Assembly (NCBI GenBank): GCA_002493905.1
Contig: DLAJ01000034.1
Span: forward strand, 1 to 49,914
DNA: 49,914 nt
Reading direction: 5' to 3'
From: Lachnospiraceae bacterium UBA7050
Lineage (GTDB): Bacteria > Bacillota > Clostridia > Lachnospirales > Lachnospiraceae
How positions within the stretch are numbered: the stretch's first letter is position 1; each line of letters opens with the position of its first letter. A program made the position numbers and the translations under genes. Below the pieces are notes generated by a model. It worked only from the letters and a program-made list of their open reading frames with translations. It was not told the DNA's origin and did no database searches. Positions 1 to 7,435 of the stretch are shown piece by piece.

Positions 1-141
1 GCGAACGAGTTTCGCAATCGCCTATTAATCTTATTATACTCCCTTTTCCCATTTTGTAAACATAATTTGAGATTTTTTCTCATATTTATTTATATTATTC
101 CTTCATAATCATTTTTCAAAATTCCTTGATTATATTTTTCC

Positions 142-169
142 TTGATTTTATAAATGAGTCAGCTATAAT
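142..169 (+). promoter_or_regulatory. Predicted sigma-A promoter of the 120-residue gene
   Basis: TTGATT at 142-147 and a perfect TATAAT at 164-169 are separated by 16 bp, just upstream of a GGAGG ribosome binding site at about 190. No operator was seen. Confidence 0.6.
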
Positions 170-198
170 TATGTCATCAACAGAAATCGGAGGTTCCC

Positions 199-561
199 AT
201 GACAGAAACAGAATATAAACAAATTCAAGAAGTTTTCAAACCTGTAAAAACACTCGATGAAATACGAGCGATAAATAATGATATTGTTGAAATCAACTCC
301 ATACTATCCACATTCCCTTTTAATATGGTGGCAGCACGCCAAAAAATAAAATCAGTCAATGATGAGCATCTTGACAATCGCTTGTTCTATCTTTTATTAA
401 ATCCACCTATAGGTCAATCTATTCCCATTGACAACGCCCCTTCCGATGGTTTAATAAATGATTTAGTTTGGAAAAGAGACTACCTTAAAATGAAAGCCGA
501 TGCAAAAACTCTGGATGTAATCATTCATCAATTAAGTTCTAAATATAAACGTAATCTATAA
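199..561 (+). CDS. Hypothetical small protein (120 aa)
   Basis: I do not recognise this protein. It is soluble, has no signal peptide or membrane segment, and looks largely helical, with a charged N-terminus and the pattern DDEIRAINNDIVEINSIL near residues 19-36. The start is well supported: AATCGGAGG lies 6 bases before the ATG, and a consensus promoter sits 30 bases upstream. It is a single-gene unit closed by a hairpin at 572-602. Its AT-rich composition matches the accessory region that follows. Confidence 0.6.
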   Translation: MTETEYKQIQEVFKPVKTLDEIRAINNDIVEINSILSTFPFNMVAARQKIKSVNDEHLDNRLFYLLLNPPIGQSIPIDNAPSDGLINDLVWKRDYLKMKADAKTLDVIIHQLSSKYKRNL

Positions 562-571
562 TATAGAAACA

Positions 572-613
572 AGGTCGCTGAATTACGCACCTTCAGCGAC
601 CTCCGCATTTTTT
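572..613. terminator. Bidirectional terminator
   Basis: AGGTCGCTGAA (572-582) pairs perfectly with TTCAGCGACCT (592-602) and is followed by a T-run at 607-613 on the plus strand. The stop codon of the convergent small gene (583-585) lies in the loop, so the hairpin serves both genes. Confidence 0.8.
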
Positions 614-792
614 TCATTTAGTATATTTATACCCTCATGATCCTCCGCTAACTCCCTAAGTTTCCTCTCCACCTTTCCCGTATTCGCTTGAATACATATC
701 TCCAGCAATACTTTCGCTGTTTCTTCCACTGTATTGGGATTATGTACAATATAGTTTAGCTTTCTTACTTTTCCATCCGTAAAATTTTTCAT
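583..792 (-). CDS. Small conserved protein, paralogue of the one at 9750-9974 (69 aa)
   Basis: The family function is unknown. The core reads KLNYIVHNPNTVEETAKVLL and continues into EICIQANTGKVERKLREL. A second protein in this window (9750-9974) has KLNYLFHNPNS..DTA and then IEANVGKVER, so the two are clear paralogues. A longer start at 831 has no ribosome binding site. The ATG at 792 is preceded by GGGGAGGTG at about 9 bases, so I place the start there. The protein is probably helical and soluble, and its stop codon is buried in the terminator hairpin, as in its paralogue. Confidence 0.7.
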   Translation of the reverse strand: MKNFTDGKVRKLNYIVHNPNTVEETAKVLLEICIQANTGKVERKLRELAEDHEGINILNEKNAEVAEGA

Positions 793-1491
793 GGTGGGAA
801 ACACCTCCCCGCCCTCATGGTCTTTGTCCATTCTATGAAAATCAATCTAAATTTATTAAACATTCTGAGATAATTTTTCACAATTTTTTTCCTCATTTCC
901 TGTCAGCATATTTTCATAAACACGAAAAGGACAGCTCAGACCGGTTCCCTACGGTCTGTGACTGCCCTTACGCTGTGTTGGATAAAAATATCCAAAATCC
1001 CTGATTATTCTGCAAACAGTTGAAGAAGATTGCAGTATCGTTGATGGAATTATGTATTCAGTTTTTAGCCTACACTGCTATTGTAAATGGGAAATAGGTA
1101 AAAAATCTTCCTATTTTGAAAATAATTTTAAAAACTTATATTGCAATACTCTGCGATTTTTACACAATATATTGGTCTATACTATATAATCTTCAATCTT
1201 CCTGCGTCAGATTGAAGCAGAGCAGCAAGCACTGCCTGTGTCATGACACAAGGCAAAATAGCAAGCACTGCTTGCATATATACGCAAGTTCATTTATCAA
1301 AATTTCCCTACTGAAACTTTTGAAAATCTTTCTGCTTTTACTTACTAGGGTACATTCCCCTAACCCCTGAAAAACAAAATCAATTCATAATAAAATGTAC
1401 CGCATTGGAAAATTCTGTCTACTACGATACACTTTAATGTTCTGAAAACACATCTTATAAAATGCACACTCATATCCGTCAAAAAACTTTT
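793..1491. other. Intergenic AT-rich stretch with palindromes, no convincing gene
   Basis: An 84-codon reading frame at 1116-1370 has no ribosome binding site and a low-complexity Leu/Ile/Lys composition, so I discount it. There is a hairpin at about 927-948 (CAGACCG/CGGTCTG). A 14-bp perfect palindrome, TGTGTCATGACACA, lies at 1237-1250. A 12-bp direct repeat, AGCAAGCACTGC, occurs at 1224 and 1260. The second copy belongs to the 15-bp palindrome GCAAGCACTGCTTGC. Nothing else was seen. Confidence 0.4.
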
Positions 1492-2211
1492 CTACCGTTC
1501 AACAATACACTCTATGTAATGCCCCAGTCTATGAAGGACTTTTAATATTATCCCCGGAGCAAAGAGCATTTCGTTTTCACCCATATCAGCAACCAAATCA
1601 ACATAGACACATGGTGTTCCTTTTGGAACAAATATTTTAAATAGCATATGCCCCTTTATTGTTGCGTACGGTCTATCCTTTACCGAATCAAGGCAAAGCG
1701 TAGTACTAAAATATCATCTATCAGTTAAAATAGTATTTTCTCTTATAAAGGACACTTTACTCCATTTCTTCATATCAGAAATAAGCGCCTTATTTACATA
1801 CCTGTATACTACTATATTTTCACGCAATCTATGATTATTTATTTCCGCAATACTGTCATAAAACATTTCCCTAGAAAATCCACTATTAACAAAATCGTAT
1901 TCATCTATACTTGAGTATCTTAATATTCTATTAAATACATAATCCACGCCTTGAGTATAATATCTAAAGAACTTTTCGCATGGGGTTTCAGGTTTGTATT
2001 CCTGATTTTGCATTTTGTGCATCCAATCATTATAATATTTCTTTCCCCATGCTACAGCTTCTTCGCAGCTAAAGGATTTATAATTCTGAAATTCATTCAT
2101 ATTTCTTACAAACAGTGCCGAACGCCGCCCTGTATCTGTTAAACCTCCTACTTCGTCTTCTCCTGATAAAGCCTCATCAATTCCGCAACACATTCCTGCT
2201 CCGTCAGCCAA
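1492..2211 (-). pseudogene. ADP-ribosyltransferase (ART exoenzyme family), interrupted by one in-frame TGA
   Basis: The first part (2211-1717) has the N-terminal helices of ART exoenzymes, including FFRYYTQGVDYVFNRILR, and the first catalytic motif ENIVVYRYV with the conserved Arg. A TGA at 1714-1716 then stops translation. Reading through, the same frame stays open for 73 codons and supplies exactly the missing half: YFSTTLC (the S-T-T motif), KIFVPKGTPCVYVDLVAD, and GENEMLFAPG with the catalytic ExE pair of arginine-specific ARTs, ending at TAG 1492-1494. The codon in place of the stop would be Gly in the family (GGA to TGA needs one change). The N-terminus overlaps the restriction gene stump; the true start is uncertain, perhaps Met at 2100. 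It was probably an effector or toxin and is now inactive, unless the TGA is a sequencing error. Confidence 0.8.
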
Positions 2212-2543
2212 CGCCTCTTTCTATTTTCCGTTTTCATAAATCCATATGCCCTCATAACGGCTCTGTCGTTTTCCTCATGCGCCTTACTAAGTAGTTCTCT
2301 CGGCATCGAATTAGGATCATACAGCACTGCCATTGTGCTTGTCTGGAAAAGCGCTCTGGCATCCAATATCGCTTGCGCTGTCCTTTCAATCTTTTCTTTT
2401 AAATCATCGGATACCTCCGGCCACGGAAAGGTATTATATACTAGTTCTTTGGAATATCTATATCTCATTTCCAACCTGCCGCACACCATCCGCATCCATG
2501 CCATGTGTACATTGGATGTCAGTATACCGAAGTGAGCCTCATT
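2148..2543 (-). pseudogene. C-terminal stump of an MmeI-like type IIL restriction-modification protein
   Basis: The remaining ~131 residues match the last part of MmeI-family fused methyltransferase-endonucleases: FGILTSNVHMAWMRMVCGRL, RYRYS...VYNTFPWP, AQAILDAR, LYDPNSMP.EL..AH..ND.AVM.AYGF and ECVAELMRLYQ. The usual protein is about 900-1000 residues, so the nuclease, methyltransferase and most recognition regions are missing. An ATG at 2504 could start a 118-residue product, but homology begins upstream at about 2543, directly on the stop codon of the 459-residue gene. The reading frame is closed by a TAG there, so the boundary looks like a deletion or insertion junction. No function is expected. 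Confidence 0.8.
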
Positions 2544-3918
2544 CTATCTGACCACCCTCAAATATCACTATATATCCAACAGAAAACTCTTCAAAATATC
2601 TATCGACCATGAAACAGATACCTTTTAAATCATCATATAATTGTCCTCTAACGTAAGCGTCCCTCGCCTCTGGCTTTTCAAGCAGAACCCACTTAATCTG
2701 CTTATACGAATATTTGGCAAACGCTATCCACTGAGTATAATTGATTGCCATTGGATTCTTAGAAAAATATACTTTACCTGCATTTATCGCCGTTGCGCCC
2801 GAATGGGCAACGAACAGCATGGTTGCCAATTTTGGGTGCTTTTCTCGGTTTATTGAAAATGGTATGCTCTCCGATACCTTGTGTCCTTCCTTAATACGCT
2901 TAATGGCATAACTAAGCCTTACAATCACTTCTACAAGCATTACTGGAATGGACAAAGAACAAAAGTGTATGAAATCATACCCCTCATAATACATTCCCTG
3001 TACAATTTCAGCGATCGTCTGTTCTTCTTCCCCGATACTGCCAAACTGGAGCAGATTAAACAGCCCCATCAATGGTGCAGGCAACCCCATCGATGTTGTA
3101 ATGTCAGATTTAAAATGGATTATTTGTTTTGCCAAAGCCGCAAATATATCACTTTCTTTCCTGTCAGCATAATTTTTCATCACTTGTGAAACAATCTTCC
3201 CATTTTTATCAATGGTGGTCATTCGCCCTGTAAGGATATCAAAAACTCCCACGACAAATCCAAGCAGCGGATCATGTCCAAGCGACAACAAACGATGATA
3301 ATATGCGGATAGCCCTGCAACATACTCTGTTGTGTGTCGGTTATCCTGGGCATCATAAGGAACTTTACTGGCTTTGGAATTCGCAAGTTTCTCCATCTCC
3401 TCTGCAGGAAAAATCTTGTCAAACCTGTCCCGAATATAGTTAGACAGCGGACCCGCCTCTAAACCTCCATAGCCTCTCTGCGGTATTCCAACCAACAGAA
3501 TATCAACGGCACCACCTACAATTCCCGCCAATGCAGAAATCGCTATGTCATATCGATCTAAATAGTGAAGCTGATTGTATTCTTTATTCAAGAGCCGTAT
3601 AGCTTCGTGGTTGCTCTTAAGCTCCTTTTGTGTAAATAAATCTTCCAAAGCATTATTGTTCCCACAGGAAGTCTGGGCTTCCGCGACCAGCTGATTCCAA
3701 GATGGAATCAGCATAACCTTCTTTTCCTGAGCTGGCTTTTCTGCCTTTATACTCTGCGGAATATCAACTCCCAAGGCTTTTAGTTGGGACTCTGCTTTAG
3801 CTATCGAAGCATCCATTTCTTTCAAGTTAGGGAATGATATTCCAGCCAGTTCCTTTTCGTGATAGGCAAGTACATTATTTATCTGCTGTTCAGTTTTGGA
3901 ATATTTATACCTGCTCAT
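2539..3918 (-). CDS. Unrecognised protein with three hydrophobic segments (459 aa), last gene of a four-gene operon
   Basis: I cannot assign a family. Residues 1-120 are polar and helical (coiled-coil-like 10-50). Hydrophobic segments lie at about 124-145, 214-230 (within GHDPLLGFVVGVFDILTG) and 316-338, so it may be membrane-associated. The stretches HTTEYVAGLSAYYHRLLSLG and GYGGLEAGPLSNYIRDRFDK look conserved-domain-like. AGGGAGAA lies 8 bases before the ATG. The start overlaps the end of the preceding gene by 14 bases, indicating translational coupling. It is the largest product of the XRE-controlled operon, so it is the likeliest effector or scaffold. Its stop codon coincides with the point where the restriction gene stump begins. 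Confidence 0.6.
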   Translation of the reverse strand: MSRYKYSKTEQQINNVLAYHEKELAGISFPNLKEMDASIAKAESQLKALGVDIPQSIKAEKPAQEKKVMLIPSWNQLVAEAQTSCGNNNALEDLFTQKELKSNHEAIRLLNKEYNQLHYLDRYDIAISALAGIVGGAVDILLVGIPQRGYGGLEAGPLSNYIRDRFDKIFPAEEMEKLANSKASKVPYDAQDNRHTTEYVAGLSAYYHRLLSLGHDPLLGFVVGVFDILTGRMTTIDKNGKIVSQVMKNYADRKESDIFAALAKQIIHFKSDITTSMGLPAPLMGLFNLLQFGSIGEEEQTIAEIVQGMYYEGYDFIHFCSLSIPVMLVEVIVRLSYAIKRIKEGHKVSESIPFSINREKHPKLATMLFVAHSGATAINAGKVYFSKNPMAINYTQWIAFAKYSYKQIKWVLLEKPEARDAYVRGQLYDDLKGICFMVDRYFEEFSVGYIVIFEGGQIE

Positions 3919-4255
3919 CCGAACTATTCTCCCTTCTGCTGTTTAGCACGGCATCCAACACTTCCTTATAATATGTCTGACACTCATTGTAAAGATCAGC
4001 CAGTGTTTTTAAAGCCTTAATTTCACCATCTTGCCTGAGTATAGCCTCTTGATAAAGACGGTCTTTTTCTTCCTGTTCACTCTTCTGCGCCTCTTCATGT
4101 ATAGCAAAACCTATGATGGGAAGAATCACAGCAGAAAGACTGATTATAATCCCTGTATTTTTACCTCCGCCAAAAATACGCCCGATAGCCTCCATTGCAT
4201 CCATCACTTGGTTGCCTTTTATATCGGCAAATCTATTTATTGCTTTTGTATCCAA
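3905..4255 (-). CDS. Small membrane-anchored coiled-coil protein (about 116 aa)
   Basis: Numbered from the ATG at 4261, one transmembrane helix (about 37-54, GIIISLSAVILPIIGFAI) is followed by a charged coiled coil (56-105). The tail contains KDRLYQEAILRQDGEIKALK, which closely resembles KERLYKEALAKHQAIIKALK in the upstream 182-residue protein. The two therefore share a C-terminal module and may form a complex. The ATG at 4261 is only one base from the AAAGGAG ribosome binding site; the TTG at 4255 is 7 bases away and is the better start. It is the third gene of the XRE-led operon, 14 bases after the previous stop, and overlaps the 459-residue gene. Confidence 0.6.
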   Translation of the reverse strand: MDTKAINRFADIKGNQVMDAMEAIGRIFGGGKNTGIIISLSAVILPIIGFAIHEEAQKSEQEEKDRLYQEAILRQDGEIKALKTLADLYNECQTYYKEVLDAVLNSRRENSSDEQV

Positions 4256-4269
4256 CCGCATACTCCTTT

Positions 4270-4818
4270 CTAAGCCACACCCAGATCGGCTTTTAAGTCA
4301 TCAATGGCCCGCGACAGCAGAATATTCAGACTCTGGAGATAATCAAGCCGTTCTTTGTCTGCCTCCGCTTCGTCTTTCAGCGCTTTTATAATAGCCTGGT
4401 GTTTTGCCAAGGCTTCTTTATATAGGCGTTCTTTTTCCTGTCGAAGCTGCTTGTTTTTCAAATGTGACGCAAGTCCCACTCCTCCTGCTGCAAGGACAGC
4501 TACTGGTGCGGCAAGGACAAAAACTCCGGCAACCATGCCACCACCCACAATACTGCCTGCCGCTGCCAATCCAGATGTAATACCAGCAGCAGACAATCCG
4601 ACGACAGATCCTAAACCATACAATGCTGCAAATGATCCAATTCCGCCAATACCCGCACCCAATGCCCCCATCAAAACTTCTGGAATAGCACTTTCTCTGA
4701 TGGTACGAGATTTGTCACTTACCGCTACTGCTGCCTCATTCACAACATTAACCACTTGCTGAAGGGCTTCAACCGATTGAAATTTCATCTCTTTCTTTTT
4801 CTTTACATATCCTCCCAT
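4270..4818 (-). CDS. Glycine/alanine-rich membrane protein with C-terminal coiled coil (182 aa)
   Basis: Residues 49-117 form a long hydrophobic, Gly- and Ala-rich region (GALGAGIGGIGSFAALYGLG, then GLSAAGITSGLAAAGSIVGG), like the glycine-zipper stretches of pore-forming or membrane-inserting proteins. Residues 119-178 form a coiled coil containing KERLYKEALAKHQAIIKALK, a module shared with the next gene. GGAGG lies 8 bases before the ATG, and the gene begins 12 bases after the stop of the XRE gene. Inference: it may oligomerise in the membrane with its neighbours. I recognise this composition from Clostridia accessory loci but know no demonstrated function. Confidence 0.6.
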   Translation of the reverse strand: MGGYVKKKKEMKFQSVEALQQVVNVVNEAAVAVSDKSRTIRESAIPEVLMGALGAGIGGIGSFAALYGLGSVVGLSAAGITSGLAAAGSIVGGGMVAGVFVLAAPVAVLAAGGVGLASHLKNKQLRQEKERLYKEALAKHQAIIKALKDEAEADKERLDYLQSLNILLSRAIDDLKADLGVA

Positions 4819-4830
4819 GCAGATGTCCTC

Positions 4831-5310
4831 CTATTTTTTCTTATCAAATATTGTTTTTAGCAGCCATGCGCTCGTTGCTCCGCCAATTATTGCGGCAGAA
4901 GCAAACAAAGGACCTGCTACTGCAAGAATGCCAATCCCGCCAGCCACAGCCATCATTTCCTTTGATACATCTTTTCTGCTGGTTGAGCCGGCCAGAATAG
5001 AGGGAGTAACCATATTAGCCTTACTGAGAAGTTTCTCTTTCTCTTCCTCATTATAGTTTTCAGGATGATCTATAAACACATCCAAAATCAATCTTAACAT
5101 TTCTGTTTCTTCTGGGTACTGATTCATTTCTACATCTAAAACGCTTCTCATAGCAATATACTGTGTCTTATTCAGCTTGTTTCGTCCCGCTTCCAAATTA
5201 TTGATTGTTTGCCTTGTGACACCTATACGCTCACCGAATTCCTCGGCCGTCCACCCAACAGTTCGCCTTATAAGCAATAAATATTCCTGCAGTCTTTCGA
5301 TCTCATTCAC
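4831..5310 (-). CDS. XRE-family repressor with C-terminal membrane segments (159 aa)
   Basis: The helix-turn-helix domain covers roughly residues 8-62 (RRTVGWTAEEFGERIGVTRQ, then TINNLEAGRNKLNKTQY). After a linker, residues from about 120 are hydrophobic (EMMAVAGGIGILAVAGPLFA, then ASAAIIGGATSAWLL), giving one or two membrane passes and a basic tail. The start is GTG at 5310, with GGAGG 8 bases upstream. A longer ATG start at 5373 must be wrong because the operon promoter and a palindromic operator lie inside that stretch. A membrane-tethered repressor heading a membrane-protein operon suggests that the sensed signal is at the membrane. Confidence 0.75.
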   Translation of the reverse strand: MNEIERLQEYLLLIRRTVGWTAEEFGERIGVTRQTINNLEAGRNKLNKTQYIAMRSVLDVEMNQYPEETEMLRLILDVFIDHPENYNEEEKEKLLSKANMVTPSILAGSTSRKDVSKEMMAVAGGIGILAVAGPLFASAAIIGGATSAWLLKTIFDKKK

Positions 5311-5332
5311 AGCCTCCACCTCCGCCAATCCC

Positions 5333-5361
5333 ATTGTATACATTGACAAATATTTTGTCAA
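5333..5361 (-). promoter_or_regulatory. Operon promoter with palindromic operator on the -35 box
   Basis: On the minus strand, TTGACA (5361-5356) and TACAAT (5338-5333) have exactly 17 bp between them. The -35 box is part of a perfect inverted repeat with 8-bp arms, TTGACAAA and TTTGTCAA, around a 3-bp centre (5343-5361). Transcription would begin about 15 bases before the GTG start at 5310. The arrangement suggests autorepression by the XRE protein. Confidence 0.75.
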
Positions 5362-5517
5362 TAGTTTCGCCATGGTTTGAAAAAAATAATAGAAAAACCG
5401 CCTATACCAACTCCTGAATGCAATGCTATATAATCTACCTTATTTTTAAGGACAACAGCTCATATAAAAAAGAAAAACGCCCCGCCAAAACGAGGTGCAT
5501 TAAAATCTGTTATATCT

Positions 5518-5625
5518 TTATCCTGTTATTTCCGTGCCATCCCGAAATGTAAGCATAATTTCCTTTTTTCTGCCAGACACTCGCCCTGTGCCTTTTTGCG
5601 GCGATTGTCCCCACGATGTCGTCAT
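5518..5625 (-). other. Short unassigned reading frame, possible gene remnant (35 aa)
   Basis: A minus-strand ATG frame encodes MTTSWGQSPQKGTGRVSGRK followed by KEIMLTFRDGTEITG. The composition looks protein-like, resembling a C-terminal tail, but there is no ribosome binding site and I cannot name a parent family. The rest of 5362-5688 holds no gene. Confidence 0.25.
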
Positions 5626-5641
5626 ATCATGTATAAAACAA

Positions 5642-5688
5642 AAAAACTACCGAAAAGATATATGAATTAATTTCCGATAGTTTTTCAT
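5642..5688. terminator. Terminator-like hairpin beside the first spoIIID remnant
   Basis: AAAAACTACCGAAAA near 5643-5657 pairs with TTTCCGATAGTTTTT near 5671-5685, with two mismatches. T-rich flanks occur on both strands. Confidence 0.5.
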
Positions 5689-5902
5689 TTTATTCTATCA
5701 CCCACACCACTTTATTCTCAAACCTTTCCATTTTGTTACTACCGTATGTACCGTCGATTTCGAAATTCCGAACTGCTTCGCAGCCTGCCTGACAGTCGCA
5801 TTCGTTTCAATGATATAGCCCGCAATCTCCATTGCGCGTTCCTCAATATAATCCTTCAAGCAAGAAGTCCCCCTGCAATACTTTTTTACAATGTATGAGA
5901 GG
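5689..5902. repeat. 214-bp direct repeat, copy 1 (truncated spoIIID unit)
   Basis: This unit runs from TTTTATTCTATCACCCA to CAATGTATGAGAGG and recurs in the same orientation at 16920-17134. By eye about nine bases in ten are identical, including an unbroken identical stretch of more than 60 bp in the middle. Sequence outside both ends is unrelated. Confidence 0.85.
5698..5859 (-). pseudogene. Truncated spoIIID (sporulation regulator) fragment, copy 1
   Basis: The 53-codon frame starting at TTG 5859 reads LKDYIEERAMEIAGYIIETN, then ATVRQAAKQFGISKSTVH, which is the N-terminal half of SpoIIID, the mother-cell DNA-binding regulator (normally about 85-90 residues). After STVH the sequence departs (TVVTKWKGLRIKWCG instead of KDVTERL...) and stops, removing the C-terminal DNA-contacting part. 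The second copy carries the same TVVT change, so both descend from one already damaged gene. A complete spoIIID presumably exists elsewhere. Confidence 0.85.
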
Positions 5903-6021
5903 TTACGTAGGGATATGATTGTGATTTTGCTGTCATTTATAGGATACTGTGTGAGGCAGTATGGAGTGAAAAGACTGTAAAAAATCGGGTTTCTGCTTCC
6001 AAGCAAATCATATTAGCTTCT

Positions 6022-6095
6022 AAAATGTGTTATATTCTGAAAATTTTGTCAGAAAAATGTGTAAAAATCCAATTGAAAACAGAGCAAAAATGTGT
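6022..6095 (+). promoter_or_regulatory. Three regularly spaced AAAATGTGT boxes upstream of the DUF4143 gene
   Basis: AAAATGTGT occurs at 6022-6030, 6054-6062 and 6087-6095. The start-to-start spacings are 32 and 33 bp, about three turns of B-DNA, so all boxes face the same side of the helix. The last box overlaps an AT-rich stretch that could hold the -10 region. It is a candidate operator array. Confidence 0.5.
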
Positions 6096-6133
6096 AATAC
6101 TAATACTGACCACATGGAAGGAGGGCGCCCCAC

Positions 6134-7426
6134 TTGTATCGAAATGCAATTCAGAATCTGATAACCTGGAAAGCCAGCAAAGACCGAAAGCCCTTAGTAC
6201 TAAAAGGCGCACGTCAGGTCGGCAAAACATGGCTTATGAAAGAATTTGGACAAAGCTGTTATGACAGCTTTGTCTATTTCAACTTTGACGAAGAGGATGA
6301 ATTGAAATCCATCTTTGAAACCAACAAAAATCCTCATCGGATTATTGAGCTTCTTTCCTTGATTGCCGGAGAAAAAATTCTTCCAGGAGAGACACTCATT
6401 ATCTTTGATGAAATTCAGGAATGTCCGGAAGCGCTGAACACCTTGAAATATTTCAAAGAGAAAGCTAATGACTACCACATCATAGCGGCTGGCAGTCTGC
6501 TTGGAACGCTCCTTGCGAAGCCAAAATCTTATCCTGTCGGCATGGTAAATCTGCTGGACATCTTCCCGCTGACCTTTGACGAGTTCCTTTGCGCAGTTGA
6601 TTCATCGCTTTATCGTTATTATAAGAGTATTCAGAAAAACGGGCAGATTGAAGATATTTTTCACAACCGTCTGCTTGAAGCATACAATTATTATCTGATC
6701 ATCGGCGGTATGCCGGAATGTGTCGATTCATGGACAAAATCTAAGGACCCCGCAAAAATATCCAGGATACAACACGAACTGATTGAAGTCTATGAAAATG
6801 ACTTTTCCAAACACAATGGAAAAATTAACAGTGGACGTATTCTTATGGTATTCCGTAGTATTGTCACACAGCTTGCCAAACCCAATGAAAAGTTCATGTA
6901 CGGTGCTGTTCGCGAAGGCGGCAGAGCGCGTGATTTTGAAGAAGCGATTGAGTGGCTTGTCTCAGCCGGCATGCTGAACCGTGTTTATAATGTCTCCAAA
7001 ATGGAACATCCCCTTGCGGCCTTTGACAAACCGGATCAATTCAAACTCTTTTTATTCGACACAGGTCTTCTCAAGCATATGGCTGGGATTGATAACAGCG
7101 CCATTATTTTAAAAACGGACTATCAATTCAAATGTCCTTTGACTGAAAACTATTGCTTACAGCAGCTTCAAGGACAATTTGAAATCGGTCCCCGCTATTT
7201 TTCCGACAAAAACAGCGAAATTGATTTTGTACTGCAGCATGGCACTGAAATGATTCCCATAGAAGTAAAAAGCGGGGAAGATAAATCCGCCCCGTCTTTC
7301 AAAAAATATATTGCCGATCACCGCCCTGAACACGCACTGCGTTTCTCAAAACGCGGTTATCGAAAGGATGGGGATATTACCAATCTTCCTTTGTACCTTG
7401 TTCGAAAGACAAAGGAACTTCTTTAA
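6134..7426 (+). CDS. AAA-family ATPase with C-terminal DUF4143 (430 aa)
   Basis: The N-terminal ATPase domain has a P-loop GARQVGKTW (25-33) and a Walker B LIIFDEIQECP (about 88-98). A sensor-like IIAAGSLLG follows. The C-terminal half carries the DUF4143 domain, a restriction-nuclease-like fold ending in FFLFDTGLL-type and SEIDFVLQ..MIPIEVKSG motifs; the E-V-K resembles the nuclease core, although activity in this family is unproven. The start is TTG at 6134, with GGAGG 9 bases upstream. It is a stand-alone gene preceded by three phased boxes. The family is abundant and often mobile in gut Clostridia and Bacteroidetes. Its cellular role is unknown. Confidence 0.85.
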   Translation: MYRNAIQNLITWKASKDRKPLVLKGARQVGKTWLMKEFGQSCYDSFVYFNFDEEDELKSIFETNKNPHRIIELLSLIAGEKILPGETLIIFDEIQECPEALNTLKYFKEKANDYHIIAAGSLLGTLLAKPKSYPVGMVNLLDIFPLTFDEFLCAVDSSLYRYYKSIQKNGQIEDIFHNRLLEAYNYYLIIGGMPECVDSWTKSKDPAKISRIQHELIEVYENDFSKHNGKINSGRILMVFRSIVTQLAKPNEKFMYGAVREGGRARDFEEAIEWLVSAGMLNRVYNVSKMEHPLAAFDKPDQFKLFLFDTGLLKHMAGIDNSAIILKTDYQFKCPLTENYCLQQLQGQFEIGPRYFSDKNSEIDFVLQHGTEMIPIEVKSGEDKSAPSFKKYIADHRPEHALRFSKRGYRKDGDITNLPLYLVRKTKELL

Positions 7427-7435
7427 AGCGCAGAG

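Noticed and set aside
927..948. Hairpin CAGACCG/CGGTCTG as a terminator
   Set aside because: There is no T-run on either side and no gene end nearby.
1116..1370. 84-codon plus-strand reading frame
   Set aside because: There is no ribosome binding site, the composition is low-complexity hydrophobic with many Lys, and it crosses DNA palindromes. It looks like chance in AT-rich DNA.
1714..1716. TGA as selenocysteine or deliberate readthrough in the ADP-ribosyltransferase
   Set aside because: The position corresponds to Gly next to the S-T-T motif, not to Cys, and no SECIS-like hairpin was seen just downstream. A point mutation is simpler.
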